Below are positions 45,843 to 56,879 of a stretch of DNA of 64,000 bases, one piece after another. The notes under the pieces were generated by a model that was not told the origin of the DNA, ran no database searches, and saw nothing but the letters and a program-made list of their open reading frames with translations. Each line of letters begins with the position of its first letter. The stretch's first letter is position 1. The stretch spans positions 248,001-312,000 of the forward strand of contig JAFFSR010000015.1 in the NCBI GenBank assembly GCA_017163975.1. The letters are read 5' to 3'. The stretch is from Anastatus disparis. Its lineage: Eukaryota; Arthropoda; Insecta; Hymenoptera; Eupelmidae. A program made the translations under genes and the position numbers.

Positions 45843-46260
45843 GGCTACTTGAAAATTTACGGAGATTTTTTTTTTGCTATAAATTAATTATTTCCAAAAT
45901 ATTGAAGAATTTTTTCAACTTTTAATTTTTATGAACAACAAACTATAGCTAGCGGATGATCCACCTTAATACAATAATTTTTGTTAAAATAAAAAATCAT
46001 TTAGACTTGTTATTTTTTCATGAGCTTGGATTGGAAATTAGATATCTAACTGAACAAACCTAACCTTAAAATACGATACATTGAAAGTTTGTAGTATAAC
46101 TTTTTATGTATAATATTTTGGTGGATTTCTTGAGTTCTCCGCACTAGAGTTTAATCTTACAAATTCTTTCTTTGTAGTAGAAAAACTTGATTAAATGCAT
46201 CGTTTATTCATAAGTTAGGATTGGAAATATTATTAGGGGGCGCGCAGCTTCGTCATGCTC
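45843..46260. repeat. Second copy of the dispersed repeat
   Basis: 46,003-46,260 is the direct copy of 45,191-45,449. The preceding 160 bases (ggctacttgaaaatttacgg) are AT-rich and unassigned. Confidence 0.6.
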
Positions 46261-46650
46261 TTAAGAATAGCTCGAATATATCTGTCCTTTTCTAATCAAA
46301 GAATTGAGTTTTTTGGAATAACTAATAACTTAAGCAAAAAATAAAGAGATAACCCCATCTCATATTACAAAAAACAATATTTTCTTTGATAAGAAATAAT
46401 TGATTTTATTGTTTCGTTTTTAAAAAAAAAACTTGAAAAACTTGAAACATAGAGGTTAGGATAAACAATTTGGTTTTTCAAGGTTTTTTTGAAAACGAAT
46501 AGAGGAAATCAATCATTTCTTATCAAAGAAAATATTGCTTTTTGTAATAAGAGATGGGGCTATCTCTTTATTTTTTGCTAATTTTATTAGTTTTTGCTAA
46601 AAATTAATTCTTTGATTAGAAAAGGACGGAGATACGTGACCTTCTCATAA
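46261..46650. mobile_element. TTAA foldback MITE, family B, second copy
   Basis: TTAA at 46,261; the right end has ataa in its place. tctgtccttttctaatcaaa and its complement lie at the ends, with aagaaataattgattttatt-type arms. Confidence 0.8.
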
Positions 46651-47372
46651 ATCCTAACCGATCATTTCACAGTTGATTGATTTTTGGCTTAGAAAAAATA
46701 GAAAGTTGATGAGAATAAATAAGGAAATTATTGTTCCCTATGTACTCAACTTGGTAACAAAAAGGTTACATTTTGGCTTTGTCCATTTAAATTGAATGCA
46801 TCAACTGGTAGTATGTACCATGAGGATTATTCAGTTATATTGTTAAATAAATTCATTAGTTTTTTAGAATTTTAGATTTCTTGTATTAAATCTAAAAATT
46901 TTAATATATAACATTGGAATCCAGAATTCTGAAAAGCTAATGAATCAATTTATTTTAAAATTCAACTGAATAATCTTCTTGGTAAATTCTACAAACTAAA
47001 GCATTTCTTTTCCTCAAGTTTAGGAATAGGATGAAAAGTTAGGCTAAATTCATTAGTACAAGTTCAGTGTCCGTTTTATATTTCCTTAAATAAATGTAAA
47101 TTATTGAAATGCTTTTTTGCATGAAAAACATTTTATTATTAGGAAGAAATAATTTTATTGAAATCATCAAATGATATTTTTATTCCAATATTTTTTTAAA
47201 TCTTAAAAATATTCATTGAATGATATTTTTTCATTTTTATAAAATAATTATTTTGAACTAATATTAAATCTTTTTTCCCAAAAAAATGTTCATCATGATT
47301 TCAACGAAGGTTTTTTTTGGATTTTAGCCTATCCCCCAAGAAAAATGAATTTTCATTTAATAAATTTTTATT
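46651..47372. other. AT-rich spacer
   Basis: No gene. A loose inverted pair of about 60 bases (attcagttatattgttaaat and attttaaaattcaactgaat) centres on about 46,900. Confidence 0.4.
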
Positions 47373-47715
47373 CGCCATTCTAACCCTAAAATCGCAATTT
47401 CGTTACTCTTTTTTGGCTTTCATGGCGAAAAATACACTACGCAACTAGTATGGAAAGGCTTTTTTACGAAACTCGTTACGACTCTCACCTTCGGCTCAGG
47501 TCGTAAACTTCTCGTTTCATAAATAAAGCCTTTCAATACCCATTACGTAATGTACTATTTCCTCAGGGCATGCGGGAAGTTCGATTTCCCACACGATTTT
47601 CTGTACGGGAAGTGCCCTATTTCCGCACGAAAAAAAACATACAGGAAAAAAATTCTTACACGGAAAAAAGCGTGCGGAAAAAAATTCCCGCACGCTGTGT
47701 GAAATATAATATTAC
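47373..47715. repeat. Inverted-repeat flank with GC-tipped hairpins, left
   Basis: 47,373-47,455 (ctaaccctaaaatcgcaatt, aatacactacgcaactagta) is the inverse of 55,340-55,420. It includes the hairpin 47,447-47,560 with tip ctcaccttcggctcaggt and ends at taatgtactatt. A GC-rich hairpin segment (gcacgaaaaaaaacatacag ... gtgcggaaaaaaattcccgc) fills 47,573-47,700. Confidence 0.65.
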
Positions 47716-48803
47716 TGTAACGGTATTCTACCGTGTTTGAATCTTGCGCGCTTAGGTATTAAAATAGAATAAACGCTCGGTCATATATCTCGTCTAAGAC
47801 GAGTAAAGAAGTGCGTATCTTGACGACCGGCACGCGAGCGAGAAGCGAGCCGGCCGCGAGGCGCTTCAGAACATTTCCGGCTGTTCATAAGCGCACACGT
47901 CGGCATATATATATTCCTGCCTTGTGCGAGAGACATTGTTTTAGCGGCCTACAAGCACGCATCATCGCCATAGCTTTCGGCTCTTATTTAAGTCTTAACT
48001 TAATAAACGCGTTGGTGTAGTGCCGCATATAGTTTTGGAGAAAAGGATAAAGGAAGATCGTTGCTAGAAGATCGTCATCACCTCCTGGTTGTACGTGCTG
48101 GTCTTGGCTGTCTTCTACGAGCCTCAGCGAACAGGTTGCGGCGTATCGCGTCTTTTGTTGGCCAACGACGGGATATTTCTAGCGTACGTATTTTGGTTGT
48201 CATAGAAGCTTCTACGCGTATTCGTAAGTTCATATTGTTATATCTATTTGGTTGAGATTTCTTTCCTCGAAGAAATCTTAACACAGAGAGTGCGCGCGTT
48301 CATTACAATATCTCAACGTAATTTAGTTCGCGTCGCGTCCCCCCCTTAGAATTATCTTTAATAAACTTTGTTCGTATTTTTTTTATTTAAATATATTTTA
48401 CTGTATCACTTTCTTACTTCTTTAATAAATTCGCATTAACCTAAAGACCTGAATCAATTTGCTTACCCCGACGCCTCCGCGGTCCTTATCTTTTATATCA
48501 TATAATATATATATATATCTTGGCGTAAAATAAGGAAAGCTGAACTACCGGCATCGCGTCTCTCGATCAGGTAAGAGAGAGAGAGAGATAGAGAGACGCG
48601 CGGCAACGAGCTGACGGAAAAATACTCCGTCGCATATCAATCTAATATACTAACTAGCTCTATCGGAGTTTGTTGCATAATATTTGAAATATTTAGTATA
48701 ATTTTCTGCAACTCCGTATATAGTAAAATTCATAATCTTAGCTAAAGTAAAATTTAAATAAAAGCTAATTCTTTTTTGCAACGTGTAGTAAATTACCGTT
48801 ACA
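47716..48803 (+). repeat. 5' LTR, 1,088 bp
   Basis: Starts tgtaacggtattctaccgtg, ends aaattaccgttaca, with TG..CA ends. Richer in GC than its surroundings. Contains a 69-codon frame also present in the 3' LTR; it is part of the LTR and is not credible as a gene. Tracts (ta)n and (ga)n occur near 48,510 and 48,580. Confidence 0.93.
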
Positions 48804-48804
48804 A

Positions 48805-48822
48805 AATGGCGCCCAACGAATA
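48805..48822 (+). promoter_or_regulatory. Primer binding site
   Basis: Immediately after the LTR, with one or two bases between, is tggcgcccaacg. This matches the first 12 bases of the primer site used by retroviruses primed with tRNA-Lys1,2 (known from such viruses). The match then ends, so the tRNA assignment is tentative. Confidence 0.6.
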
Positions 48823-50566
48823 GATGCGTCAACGGGAACAGGCTTATACGCGTCGTCTAATAAATCGAAATTTGCAAATGGCGTCGAGCGCGTAGCTGGC
48901 GTCGACACAAGCAGACTTTCGCGTTGTTCATAAAGGACTTTGTATTAAAGATGGCGTGTACCTGTAGCTAAAGTTTTATATTTAAAATAGCACGTGTCAA
49001 AAAAAAAAAAAAAAAATTTTTTTCTTTTGGAAATCAAATTATTTTTAATCAAAGATAAATAAATTTAGAATTGACGTTAAATTTTTTTCATACATTTCGA
49101 AAAATAAAATTAATATTAAATTGCTATTTTTTTCTGAAAAATAAAATAGAAATTTCTCGAAAAATTGCTAGGTATCTATTAAAATTTTTTTTGTCGGTTA
49201 GCTGTTACAAATTTGTGTCCCCACGTGTCCCAGCGAAAATTCTATTTCTTTGCTTAACGCGCAGATATTCTCGCGCTTTAATATCATAGTGACAGAGACA
49301 AAAGATATAGCTCTGTATGCCTAATAGTTCGCTTTATGTGAAAAAGCGAACAGGCAGTCGAGATTTTCTAAGAATTAGAATAGTGCGTCGTTGTGTATAT
49401 CCTTCCTACCGATTAGGTCGTTAATAATAAATTACAAAATTTAAAGGTGAGAGAGAAATATTAATTTCAGCTAATGAGGAAGTTGAAATTAAATCGATTT
49501 TAACATAACCCTTTAATATAGGATAATCCAGTATCATTAACATTAAAATTTTTTTTTATATTCTGATATAATATTTAATTGAATAAAAATTAAAATTTTT
49601 TTTATACATATTAAAGGGCTAGAAAATTTTTTTTCTTGCATAATAAGTGAAATTTCAAATTTTTATTTTTACACATAGTGGAAATTTTTATTTTTCCTTT
49701 CTCTCTCATCAACGACTGCCAACTCGTAGCGCGGCAATCGACTGGCGCTGTGTGTGTTGTGGAGAAATTTTAGAATTTTCTCGAAGACTTTGAATTAAAA
49801 TTTATTTCTACACTACACGTTAAATACACATGTATAATAAATGAATTGTCCCTACACAGTTACACTGAAAAATAAGTGGGAAAGAAGCACTACCATCGGT
49901 AACGAAACTATACTCTTTTCGTTTCGTGCGCACAGAGTGCCACTGCGGGAAAACAGTGGTGCCACTGTGGGACGAGAGGAGTACTTCGCATGACGCCAAA
50001 CGAAATCCCACGTGAGTGGGAATACACATGCACAACAAAAAGAGCTGTTAGCTTCGACAGTGGGGCGTCACGTTCCCCACGAGAGAAAACATTAGCATTC
50101 TTACGGTTTCGTGGAGCAGAAGTACTTCGAGGGACTCGTGGACTACCACTTATTTTTCAGTGTAGGTGTGCATTTTTAACAAAAGTTTAAGAACGCACAG
50201 ATTTTTGGATTTAGTTATATATGTTAATACTTAGTATTTTAAATTTAAAATTGTAAAATATTATTGAGTAGTTTATTATAGTCTAATATTTTCGATTAGC
50301 TTTACTATAATTATTAGAAATTCTAGAATAAATCCAAAAATCAAAACAATTAATTTTCAAAATATATACATATTTAGTCAATTTCAACTGCTACGTGTGT
50401 ATATGGTTCTATTATAACCATATACAAACGATCAGTAATTTAATTTTCTTTATAAAATAAACGTGCGTACACACACACACACACACAGCGAGCGTTAGTA
50501 AAACCGCATGCGATTAATGGGAAATAGAAAATATCTCAAGAAAGAAGACAGGAATATTACTACGAG
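48823..50566 (+). other. Long leader between primer site and ORF
   Basis: About 1.7 kb with no supported gene: AT-rich runs, a (ac)n tract at 50,470-50,486, and an inserted MITE at 49,863-50,162. A packaging signal would be expected here but cannot be seen directly. Confidence 0.55.
49863..50162. mobile_element. 300-bp TA MITE in the retrotransposon leader
   Basis: Ends cactgaaaaataagtgg and the complement ccacttatttttcagtg, with TA on both sides (49,861-49,862 and 50,163-50,164). The interior repeats gtggga/tcccac words: several short inverted pairs around cagtggtgccactgtgg. Non-coding. Confidence 0.85.
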
Positions 50567-53392
50567 ATGGCAACACAAGTCACCGATCAGGTATCAACAG
50601 ATGGGCAACAAAGAAGTGAAATAGCACTAGATGCCTCTAACATACCAAAAGAACTGATAATCTATCTTACCGCCATGCACAACCAGATGAAAGATATGAC
50701 AAAACACGTGCATGAGGTATATTCCAAGATGGAAGGAATGTCAACTACGGTGAATTCTTTATCACAAAAAGTTGAAGTACTGTCACAGCCTAAATCTTCT
50801 AGCACACAGCTATTCGATCAGGCCACAGGTGAAAGAACACCTGAACGGGAAAACCTTCAAGGAAATAAAAGTACCGAACAGCACGTTAACTTTCGTGATA
50901 CATTTAGTATACATTACGATAACAGTAGTAGCCCATTAAATTGCCAAGCAAACAACAATGCAGGTACAGATCAGCAAAATTATAGAAACCGTGATAATTT
51001 GCCAACTGGTACGGCAGGTGCACGTACAGTCAAGGAGGGAGGGATCCCTCACACTGCAAACAGTGCGACGGATAACGCTAATCTGACCAGGCATAGTGAC
51101 CGTCCAACGAGTGCAAATAAAAATACAGACGTAGGTCACATAGTGCGCCGCTGGAATGTTACATTTTCTGGCGAGCGAGGCCAAAGTATAGACCTCTTTC
51201 TAACTAGAGTTGAGGAGTGTCGAAAACTGGCTAAACTGAGTGAGAGCGATTTATTAACCTCTCTCTCTGAACTGCTCACAGGGGTTGCTGCGACCTGGTA
51301 TCGAAATAACAGGCATTCGTGGCAAACCTGGGCTCAATTTAAAAAAGCTGCATTGCGATGGTATGGATATAGCAGACGTTTCCAACAAAGATTGTTAGCA
51401 GAAGCTAATGCACGTACACAAGGCAAAGATGAGCCGGTACGAGATTATATTATATGCTTACAATCTATAATTTTAAAACAAGTTCCGTTACCTGACAGTA
51501 GTCAACAGCTTGATTTATTGCACCGTAACCTCTTACCAGAAATTCAACGTATGGTCAGAAGAGATGAAGTTACGGATATTGAATCTTTATTAGAAAAAAC
51601 TGTAGAAGCTGAATTGATACTCGAGGTGGAGAGAGTCTATAGACCACCTCCTCCGCCCGAACAGTCATTGTTACCTGACGTAGCTTATAGGCCAACGAAT
51701 AAGGCCAAAGATAATGAAATACAATTAGCAGCAGTACAGGAAGAACAGGCTGATAATGGACAGTTAAATTTAGGGGAAGTGTTAATCCAATTATTTCAAG
51801 AAATACGTGAACTCAAAAAGGCGTTGGTAAAGCAGCAGAGGTTTAGCGAGAACAACGTACAAGGACCTGCACCGCTTAAATTGCCTCGAAGGAAGTCTGC
51901 TAAACGTCAAAGGAATTTTAAGAAGCAGCCTCGGAAACTTTCGCAAGATGACAGCAATTCGGAACAACAGAGTCAACAACAAAAGGAAAGTTCTTTAAGA
52001 GATACAAATCAAACAAAACCAGGTCAAGAAAACCAGAAAAGTTCGAAAAATCTAAAACGTAACCGTGAATGTTATCGGTGTGGATTACCTGGATATACTA
52101 TCTGGTCCTGCCCTACCTGTGCGGGAAAAAAGACCAGGGAACGAGTAGGTGAGGTACCTACCGTTCCCAGTGAGGCTTATGGGACCTCAGAACCCTCTAA
52201 TAGAAAGGTGTTCGATAAAAATCTATCTGAAGACTCAGTAGAAACACAAGTTGAGTCTCACACTGGTCAAGTTGAGACCAGTGAGCAGGCAGAGACAAAT
52301 CAGCCAATAATCAATGATGAAGCTCGATGGTGGCTCCTGGTAGTGATCGGAGATTACCGAATAAGGGCTCTGTATGACCCAGGTGCATCACACACGGTCA
52401 TGAATTCGCTAGGATTACAGCTAGCAGTAGCCTGTAATGTACCTTTAATACCAGCTACAGGTAGATTGGTTAAAGTAGCAGATGGTAGATCATGCTCACT
52501 AGTAGGTTATGTTGACCTTCCTTTCACTGTAGGCGGAATCACCAAAAGGATTCGCTGTGCGATCATGCCTAGCTTAAATGAAGAATGCTATCTAGGAGGC
52601 AACTTCGTACGAGCATTTAGAGCTATTTTCGATCCTTGTGAAAATAAACTTTCTTTTAAAGGTACTAATATAAAGGTAAATTTAGAAGTTGCTGCTCTTG
52701 AACAACTGTACATTGGAAAATTAGAAACAGTTGGTTTAGCTGATACTTCAGCAACTGATCCGGCTTGTGTAAAAAGTTTGGTTGCAGGTAGAGCAAAAGC
52801 AACTCATAATATAGATTATTTCATAGGCAAGAGAAATAAAATGCTCTCTCCAGCTGTTCAAGACATAGCAAGTAAACTTGCACCAAAATTTGTTGGTACA
52901 TATGTCGTTACAGCTGAATCGGAATTAAATATACATAGGTTGTTAGACAAGGATGTTAATCCGTATAGTACGATTCATGGAGAGCAGGTTAAAGCATATG
53001 TTGCAAGGCAAGAAGATGATCCGCAACCTCAATCACCGTTGGAATCAATGCGTGCGAATGAGACGATGAGCGACCCGTCTCTTGCGATCTATGCGACTCC
53101 GTGTGCCAACGGAGGATCGGGCTCAGATTGCGTGCGACCGCCTGCGAGCGGTGATTCTCCCCATATCGAGAAACCGAATAGGAAGCGAGGTCATCCGCGT
53201 AAAAGAGTTGTCGTCGTAACGCGAACTGTAGAGCATATGCGTCAAGCTGAGTCCGAACCGATCAGGCGTAAACGTAGTAGACCTAAAGGTTCTACCAATG
53301 CAAGGCGTATTGAAAATATAGTAGTTTGTTCACCGGAAAAAAAACGTGTGTTCAACGAAAATTATTTAGTAGTAGAAAATCGTAAATATTAA
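50567..53392 (+). CDS. Gag-protease-integrase-tail fusion protein, 941 aa
   Basis: Single uninterrupted frame. Residues 1-190: Gln/Asn-rich N-terminus with a helix. About 190-360: capsid domain (RRWNVTFSGERGQSIDLFL, GVAATWYRNN, LHRNLLPEIQRMV). About 360-500: basic linker. About 501-514: zinc knuckle CYRCGLPGYTIWSC, in which the usual His is Tyr. About 595-690: protease with LYDPGASHTVM; the active-site triplet is Asp-Pro-Gly where Asp-Thr/Ser-Gly is usual. Then, from about 760, KLAPKFVGTYVV and GEQVKAYVA match the end of a Gypsy integrase, and a basic AT-hook-like tail follows (KRGHPRKRVV, RSRPKGS). Everything between protease and tail is missing. Confidence 0.88.
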   Translation: MATQVTDQVSTDGQQRSEIALDASNIPKELIIYLTAMHNQMKDMTKHVHEVYSKMEGMSTTVNSLSQKVEVLSQPKSSSTQLFDQATGERTPERENLQGNKSTEQHVNFRDTFSIHYDNSSSPLNCQANNNAGTDQQNYRNRDNLPTGTAGARTVKEGGIPHTANSATDNANLTRHSDRPTSANKNTDVGHIVRRWNVTFSGERGQSIDLFLTRVEECRKLAKLSESDLLTSLSELLTGVAATWYRNNRHSWQTWAQFKKAALRWYGYSRRFQQRLLAEANARTQGKDEPVRDYIICLQSIILKQVPLPDSSQQLDLLHRNLLPEIQRMVRRDEVTDIESLLEKTVEAELILEVERVYRPPPPPEQSLLPDVAYRPTNKAKDNEIQLAAVQEEQADNGQLNLGEVLIQLFQEIRELKKALVKQQRFSENNVQGPAPLKLPRRKSAKRQRNFKKQPRKLSQDDSNSEQQSQQQKESSLRDTNQTKPGQENQKSSKNLKRNRECYRCGLPGYTIWSCPTCAGKKTRERVGEVPTVPSEAYGTSEPSNRKVFDKNLSEDSVETQVESHTGQVETSEQAETNQPIINDEARWWLLVVIGDYRIRALYDPGASHTVMNSLGLQLAVACNVPLIPATGRLVKVADGRSCSLVGYVDLPFTVGGITKRIRCAIMPSLNEECYLGGNFVRAFRAIFDPCENKLSFKGTNIKVNLEVAALEQLYIGKLETVGLADTSATDPACVKSLVAGRAKATHNIDYFIGKRNKMLSPAVQDIASKLAPKFVGTYVVTAESELNIHRLLDKDVNPYSTIHGEQVKAYVARQEDDPQPQSPLESMRANETMSDPSLAIYATPCANGGSGSDCVRPPASGDSPHIEKPNRKRGHPRKRVVVVTRTVEHMRQAESEPIRRKRSRPKGSTNARRIENIVVCSPEKKRVFNENYLVVENRKY

Positions 53393-53464
53393 CATTGCTT
53401 AAGACAATGATTGCATACCTACCGCGCGATAAGCAGAGCAGCAGAACGCGGTTATGCTGCGTCT

Positions 53465-53474
53465 GGCGGAGGGG
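53465..53474 (+). promoter_or_regulatory. Polypurine tract
   Basis: ggcggagggg lies directly before the 3' LTR (tgtaacgg), where plus-strand synthesis is primed. Confidence 0.7.
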
Positions 53475-54563
53475 TGTAACGGTATTCTACCGTGTTTGAA
53501 TCTTGCGCGCTTAGGTATTAAAATAGAATAAACGCTCGGTCATATATCTCGTCTAAGACGAGTAAAGAAGTGCGTATCTTGACGACCGGCACGCGAGCGA
53601 GAAGCGAGCCGGCCGCGAGGCGCTTCAGAACATTTCCGGCTGTTCATAAGCGCACACGTCGGCATATATATATTCCAGCCTTGTGCGAGAGACATTGTTT
53701 TAGCGGCCTACAAGCACGCATCATCGCCATAGCTTTCGGCTCTTATTTAAGTCTTAACTTAATAAACGCGTTGGTGTAGTGCCGCATATAGTTTTGGAGA
53801 AAAGGATAAAGGAAGATCGTTGCTAGAAGATCGTCATCACCTCCTGGTTGTACGTGCTGGTCTTGGCTGTCTTCTACGAGCCTCAGCGAACAGGTTGCGG
53901 CGTATCGCGTCTTTTGTTGGCCAACGACGGGATATTTCTAGCGTACGTATTTTTGGTTGTCATAGAAGCTTCTACGCGTATTCGTAAGTTCATATTGTTA
54001 TATCTATTTGGTTGAGATTTCTTTCCTCGAAGAAATCTTAACACAGAGAGTGCGCGCGTTCATTACAATATCTCAACGTAATTTAGTTCGCGTTGCGTCC
54101 CCCCCTTAGAATTATCTTTAATAAACTTTGTTCGTATTTTTTTTATTTAAATATATTTTACTGTATCACTTTCTTACTTCTTTAATAAATTCGCATTAAC
54201 CTAAAGACCTGAATCAATTTGCTTACCCCGACGCCTCCGCGGTCCTTATCTTTTATATCATATAATATATATATATATCTTGGCGTAAAATAAGGAAAGC
54301 TGAACTACCGGCATCGCGTCTCTCGATCAGGTAAGAGAGAGAGAGAGATAGAGAGACGCGCGGCAACGAGCTGACGGAAAAATACTCCGTCGCATATCAA
54401 TCTAATATACTAACTAGCTCTATCGGAGTTTGTTGCATAATATTTGAAATATTTAGTATAATTTTCTGCAACTCCGTATATAGTAAAATTCATAATCTTA
54501 GCTAAAGTAAAATTTAAATAAAAGCTAATTCTTTTTTGCAACGTGTAGTAAATTACCGTTACA
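53475..54563 (+). repeat. 3' LTR, 1,089 bp
   Basis: Same ends as the 5' LTR. Differences seen: ttccagcc for ttcctgcc near 53,676, one extra t near 53,950 and gcgttgcg for gcgtcgcg near 54,093. Confidence 0.93.
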
Positions 54564-55240
54564 TTACAACGAATAAAATAAATTTGTTAAATGTTTAATA
54601 TTATAGAAACGAGGATCTATAGTTTTCGCGTAAGCATTGTAAGTAAGAAAATAATTTAAACAAAGAAAAAATATAGAAGAGTGGAGTTAAAATTTTAACA
54701 AAGAAGAATACTATTTATTAAATGTTTAATATTATAAAAACGAAAATCTAAAATTTTTGCGTATGCATTGTAAGTGAGAATATTATTCAAACCAAGAAAA
54801 AAATATAGAAAAGTGGGGTTAAAATTTTAACAAAAGAGAATACCATTTATTAGATAATTAATATTATAAAAACGAAGATCTAAAATTTTTGCGAATGCAT
54901 TGTAAGTGAGAAAATTATTCAAACCAAGAAAAAAATATAGAAAAGTGGGGTTAAAATTTTAACAAAGAAGAATACTATTCATTAAATGTTTAATATTATA
55001 AAAACGAAAATCTAAAATTTTTGCGTATGCATTGTAAGTGAGAAAATAATTCAAACCAAGAAAAAAATATAGAAAAGTGGGGTTAAAATTTTAACAAAAA
55101 AGAATACCATTTATTAGATAATTAATATTATAAAAACGAAAATCTAAAATTTTTGCGAATGCATTGTAAGTGAGAAAATTATTTAAACAAAGAAAGAAAT
55201 ATAAAAGAGTGGGGTTACAATTCTAATAAAGAAAATAGTA
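54564..55240. repeat. Tandem satellite, about 131-bp unit, five copies
   Basis: Unit starts at 54,591, 54,722, about 54,853, 54,985 and 55,117 contain gtttaatattataaaaacga or ataattaatattataaaaac; inside each is gcattgtaagtgagaaaatt and agaaaagtggggttaaaatt. Alternate units share variants (atgttta against ataatta), so a 263-bp higher-order repeat is suggested. The retrotransposon is inserted at its left edge. Confidence 0.85.
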
Positions 55241-55250
55241 CATTACATAA

Positions 55251-55420
55251 CTAGTATAGAAAGGCTTTATTTACGAAACGAGAAGTTTACGGCCTGAGCC
55301 GAAGGTGAGGGTCGTAACGAGTTTCGTAGAAAAGCCTTTCCATACTAGTTGCGTAGTGTATTTTTCGACATGAGAGCCAAAAAAGAGCAACAAAGTTGCG
55401 ATTTTAGGGTTAGAATAGCG
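55251..55420. repeat. Inverted-repeat flank with GC-tipped hairpin, right
   Basis: The hairpin is bounded by agtacattacataactagta and actagttgcgtagtgta, tip cggcctgagccgaaggtgag. It continues to gttgcgattttagggttaga, the inverse of the left flank at 47,373. Confidence 0.7.
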
Positions 55421-56879
55421 AAAAAAATATTACACTGATTTTAAACAATCGTAATAACATTAAAATTAATTTCAATGTAAATTCTAAAATTTAAATTCGT
55501 AAAAAAATTATCTAACTAAATGATGTTTCGGTTAAATATGTAATTTATTGATTTATTTGAATTTTTATAGAAATACCTACATTTCTTTTTTAAAACAAAT
55601 AATGTACTTTAATTTACGTTTTTTTCCAATAAATAAAAAGTTTACAATATTATATTTGTTTCTATTATTACATCCTCGATTCTCTAATACACATTCAATT
55701 TCTTTTTTTTTGTAATATGAATTTTAATTTAAAATGATATAATCATTCTTTTTTTCATTATTAATTTGTAAAATACAATCATATATTATCTAAAAAAACC
55801 AATCGAACTTCCCACACCTTGTGGAGAAAATAATATACGTAACACGTGCGGGAATCACCCACTTTCCGCACTAGTTACGTAATGTACTATTGTTCACTCA
55901 AACATTTTTACTTTGCATCAAAATAATGTTTTATTAAATCATATAACAAAAGTAATTTCGTCGATCTTATAAATTATTTTACAGATTTGTAAATAATTTT
56001 CTTTGATTTCAAAGAAATCAATTTCATTAACCCATATTTCTTAGATTCAAAAACACAATCTTTAATTCAAAAGAAATTTTGTTCTCAGTGTATCTTGGTT
56101 TCAATTTAATCTTAACCTGCATGAATCTGAATGGAATCAGTTTATGAACAATTGTTATCTTTGTTTCAATTAAATCTTTTCTTTTTTGCTAAGTTTTCAT
56201 AGGAAAAAATGAATGAAATGAGTACAATATGAAAATTTATGGAAATTATTATTTACTTATCTCTGGATTTTAACATTTAAAATTAACATTTTTTAAAGAT
56301 ATTTTATATCAATATGGTATTTCATTTTGTTAACTTCCTTTATTTTAGGAATGACTTTAATAGTACAATACCTTATCAAATTTTTCTTTTAGAATAGTTG
56401 TTTGCTTTTTTCCATTATAATAGGCCGTGGAGAGAGCTTAAAAATACTGGTCATAGGAAATTAGTTAATCTTTTTTAAATAGCCATACGTTATCGAATAA
56501 TGCAAGTTTGGCAGCATCCAAGCGGAGCCATAAATTGTGGCACCTTGTTAAAGTCAAGTAGAACCGAGTGTGTCGATGTATGATAAGAAACAAAATAAAG
56601 TTTAATTATTTCTTATACACAATTAATAAAAATATATATACCAGACACATTGGGTGGATCCTTTTCCTCACCAGTTCACCCCAACATGACTATTTTAGCA
56701 ACCTCTTTAAGTTATAGGAAACCGGCTCCTTTTTCAGCATAGCTTGTTTTTTCACATCTTATACAGAAACGTATATGCCAGACTGACCCAAAGTTAACCA
56801 TTTACCAACTTTTGTAGAATCATAGAAAACCACTTGGTTTTTTTTTTCAATTAGAATTTAATAATCTTTTTTAATTAGG
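55421..56879. other. AT-rich stretch with one more GC-tipped segment
   Basis: 55,795-55,893 (cgaacttcccacaccttgtg; cacgtgcgggaatcaccc; ending gttacgtaatgtactatt) matches the termini of the hairpin family. Otherwise no gene or clear repeat is seen. A polypyrimidine-ag at about 56,878 precedes an open frame. Confidence 0.45.

Larger units (their letters stand above)
47716..54563 (+). mobile_element. Young non-autonomous Gypsy-type LTR retrotransposon
   Basis: Complete: 5' LTR, primer site, leader, one ORF, purine tract, 3' LTR, flanked by ttac (47,712-47,715 and 54,564-54,567). The LTRs differ at three positions noted by eye in about 1,089, so insertion is recent. The ORF has Gag and protease but no reverse transcriptase, RNase H or integrase core. 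It must be copied and inserted by proteins from a related full-length element. Confidence 0.92.

Noticed and set aside
47811..48020. 69-codon frame occurring identically at 53,570-53,779
   Set aside because: Both copies lie within the LTR pair; identity reflects the LTRs and not a conserved gene.
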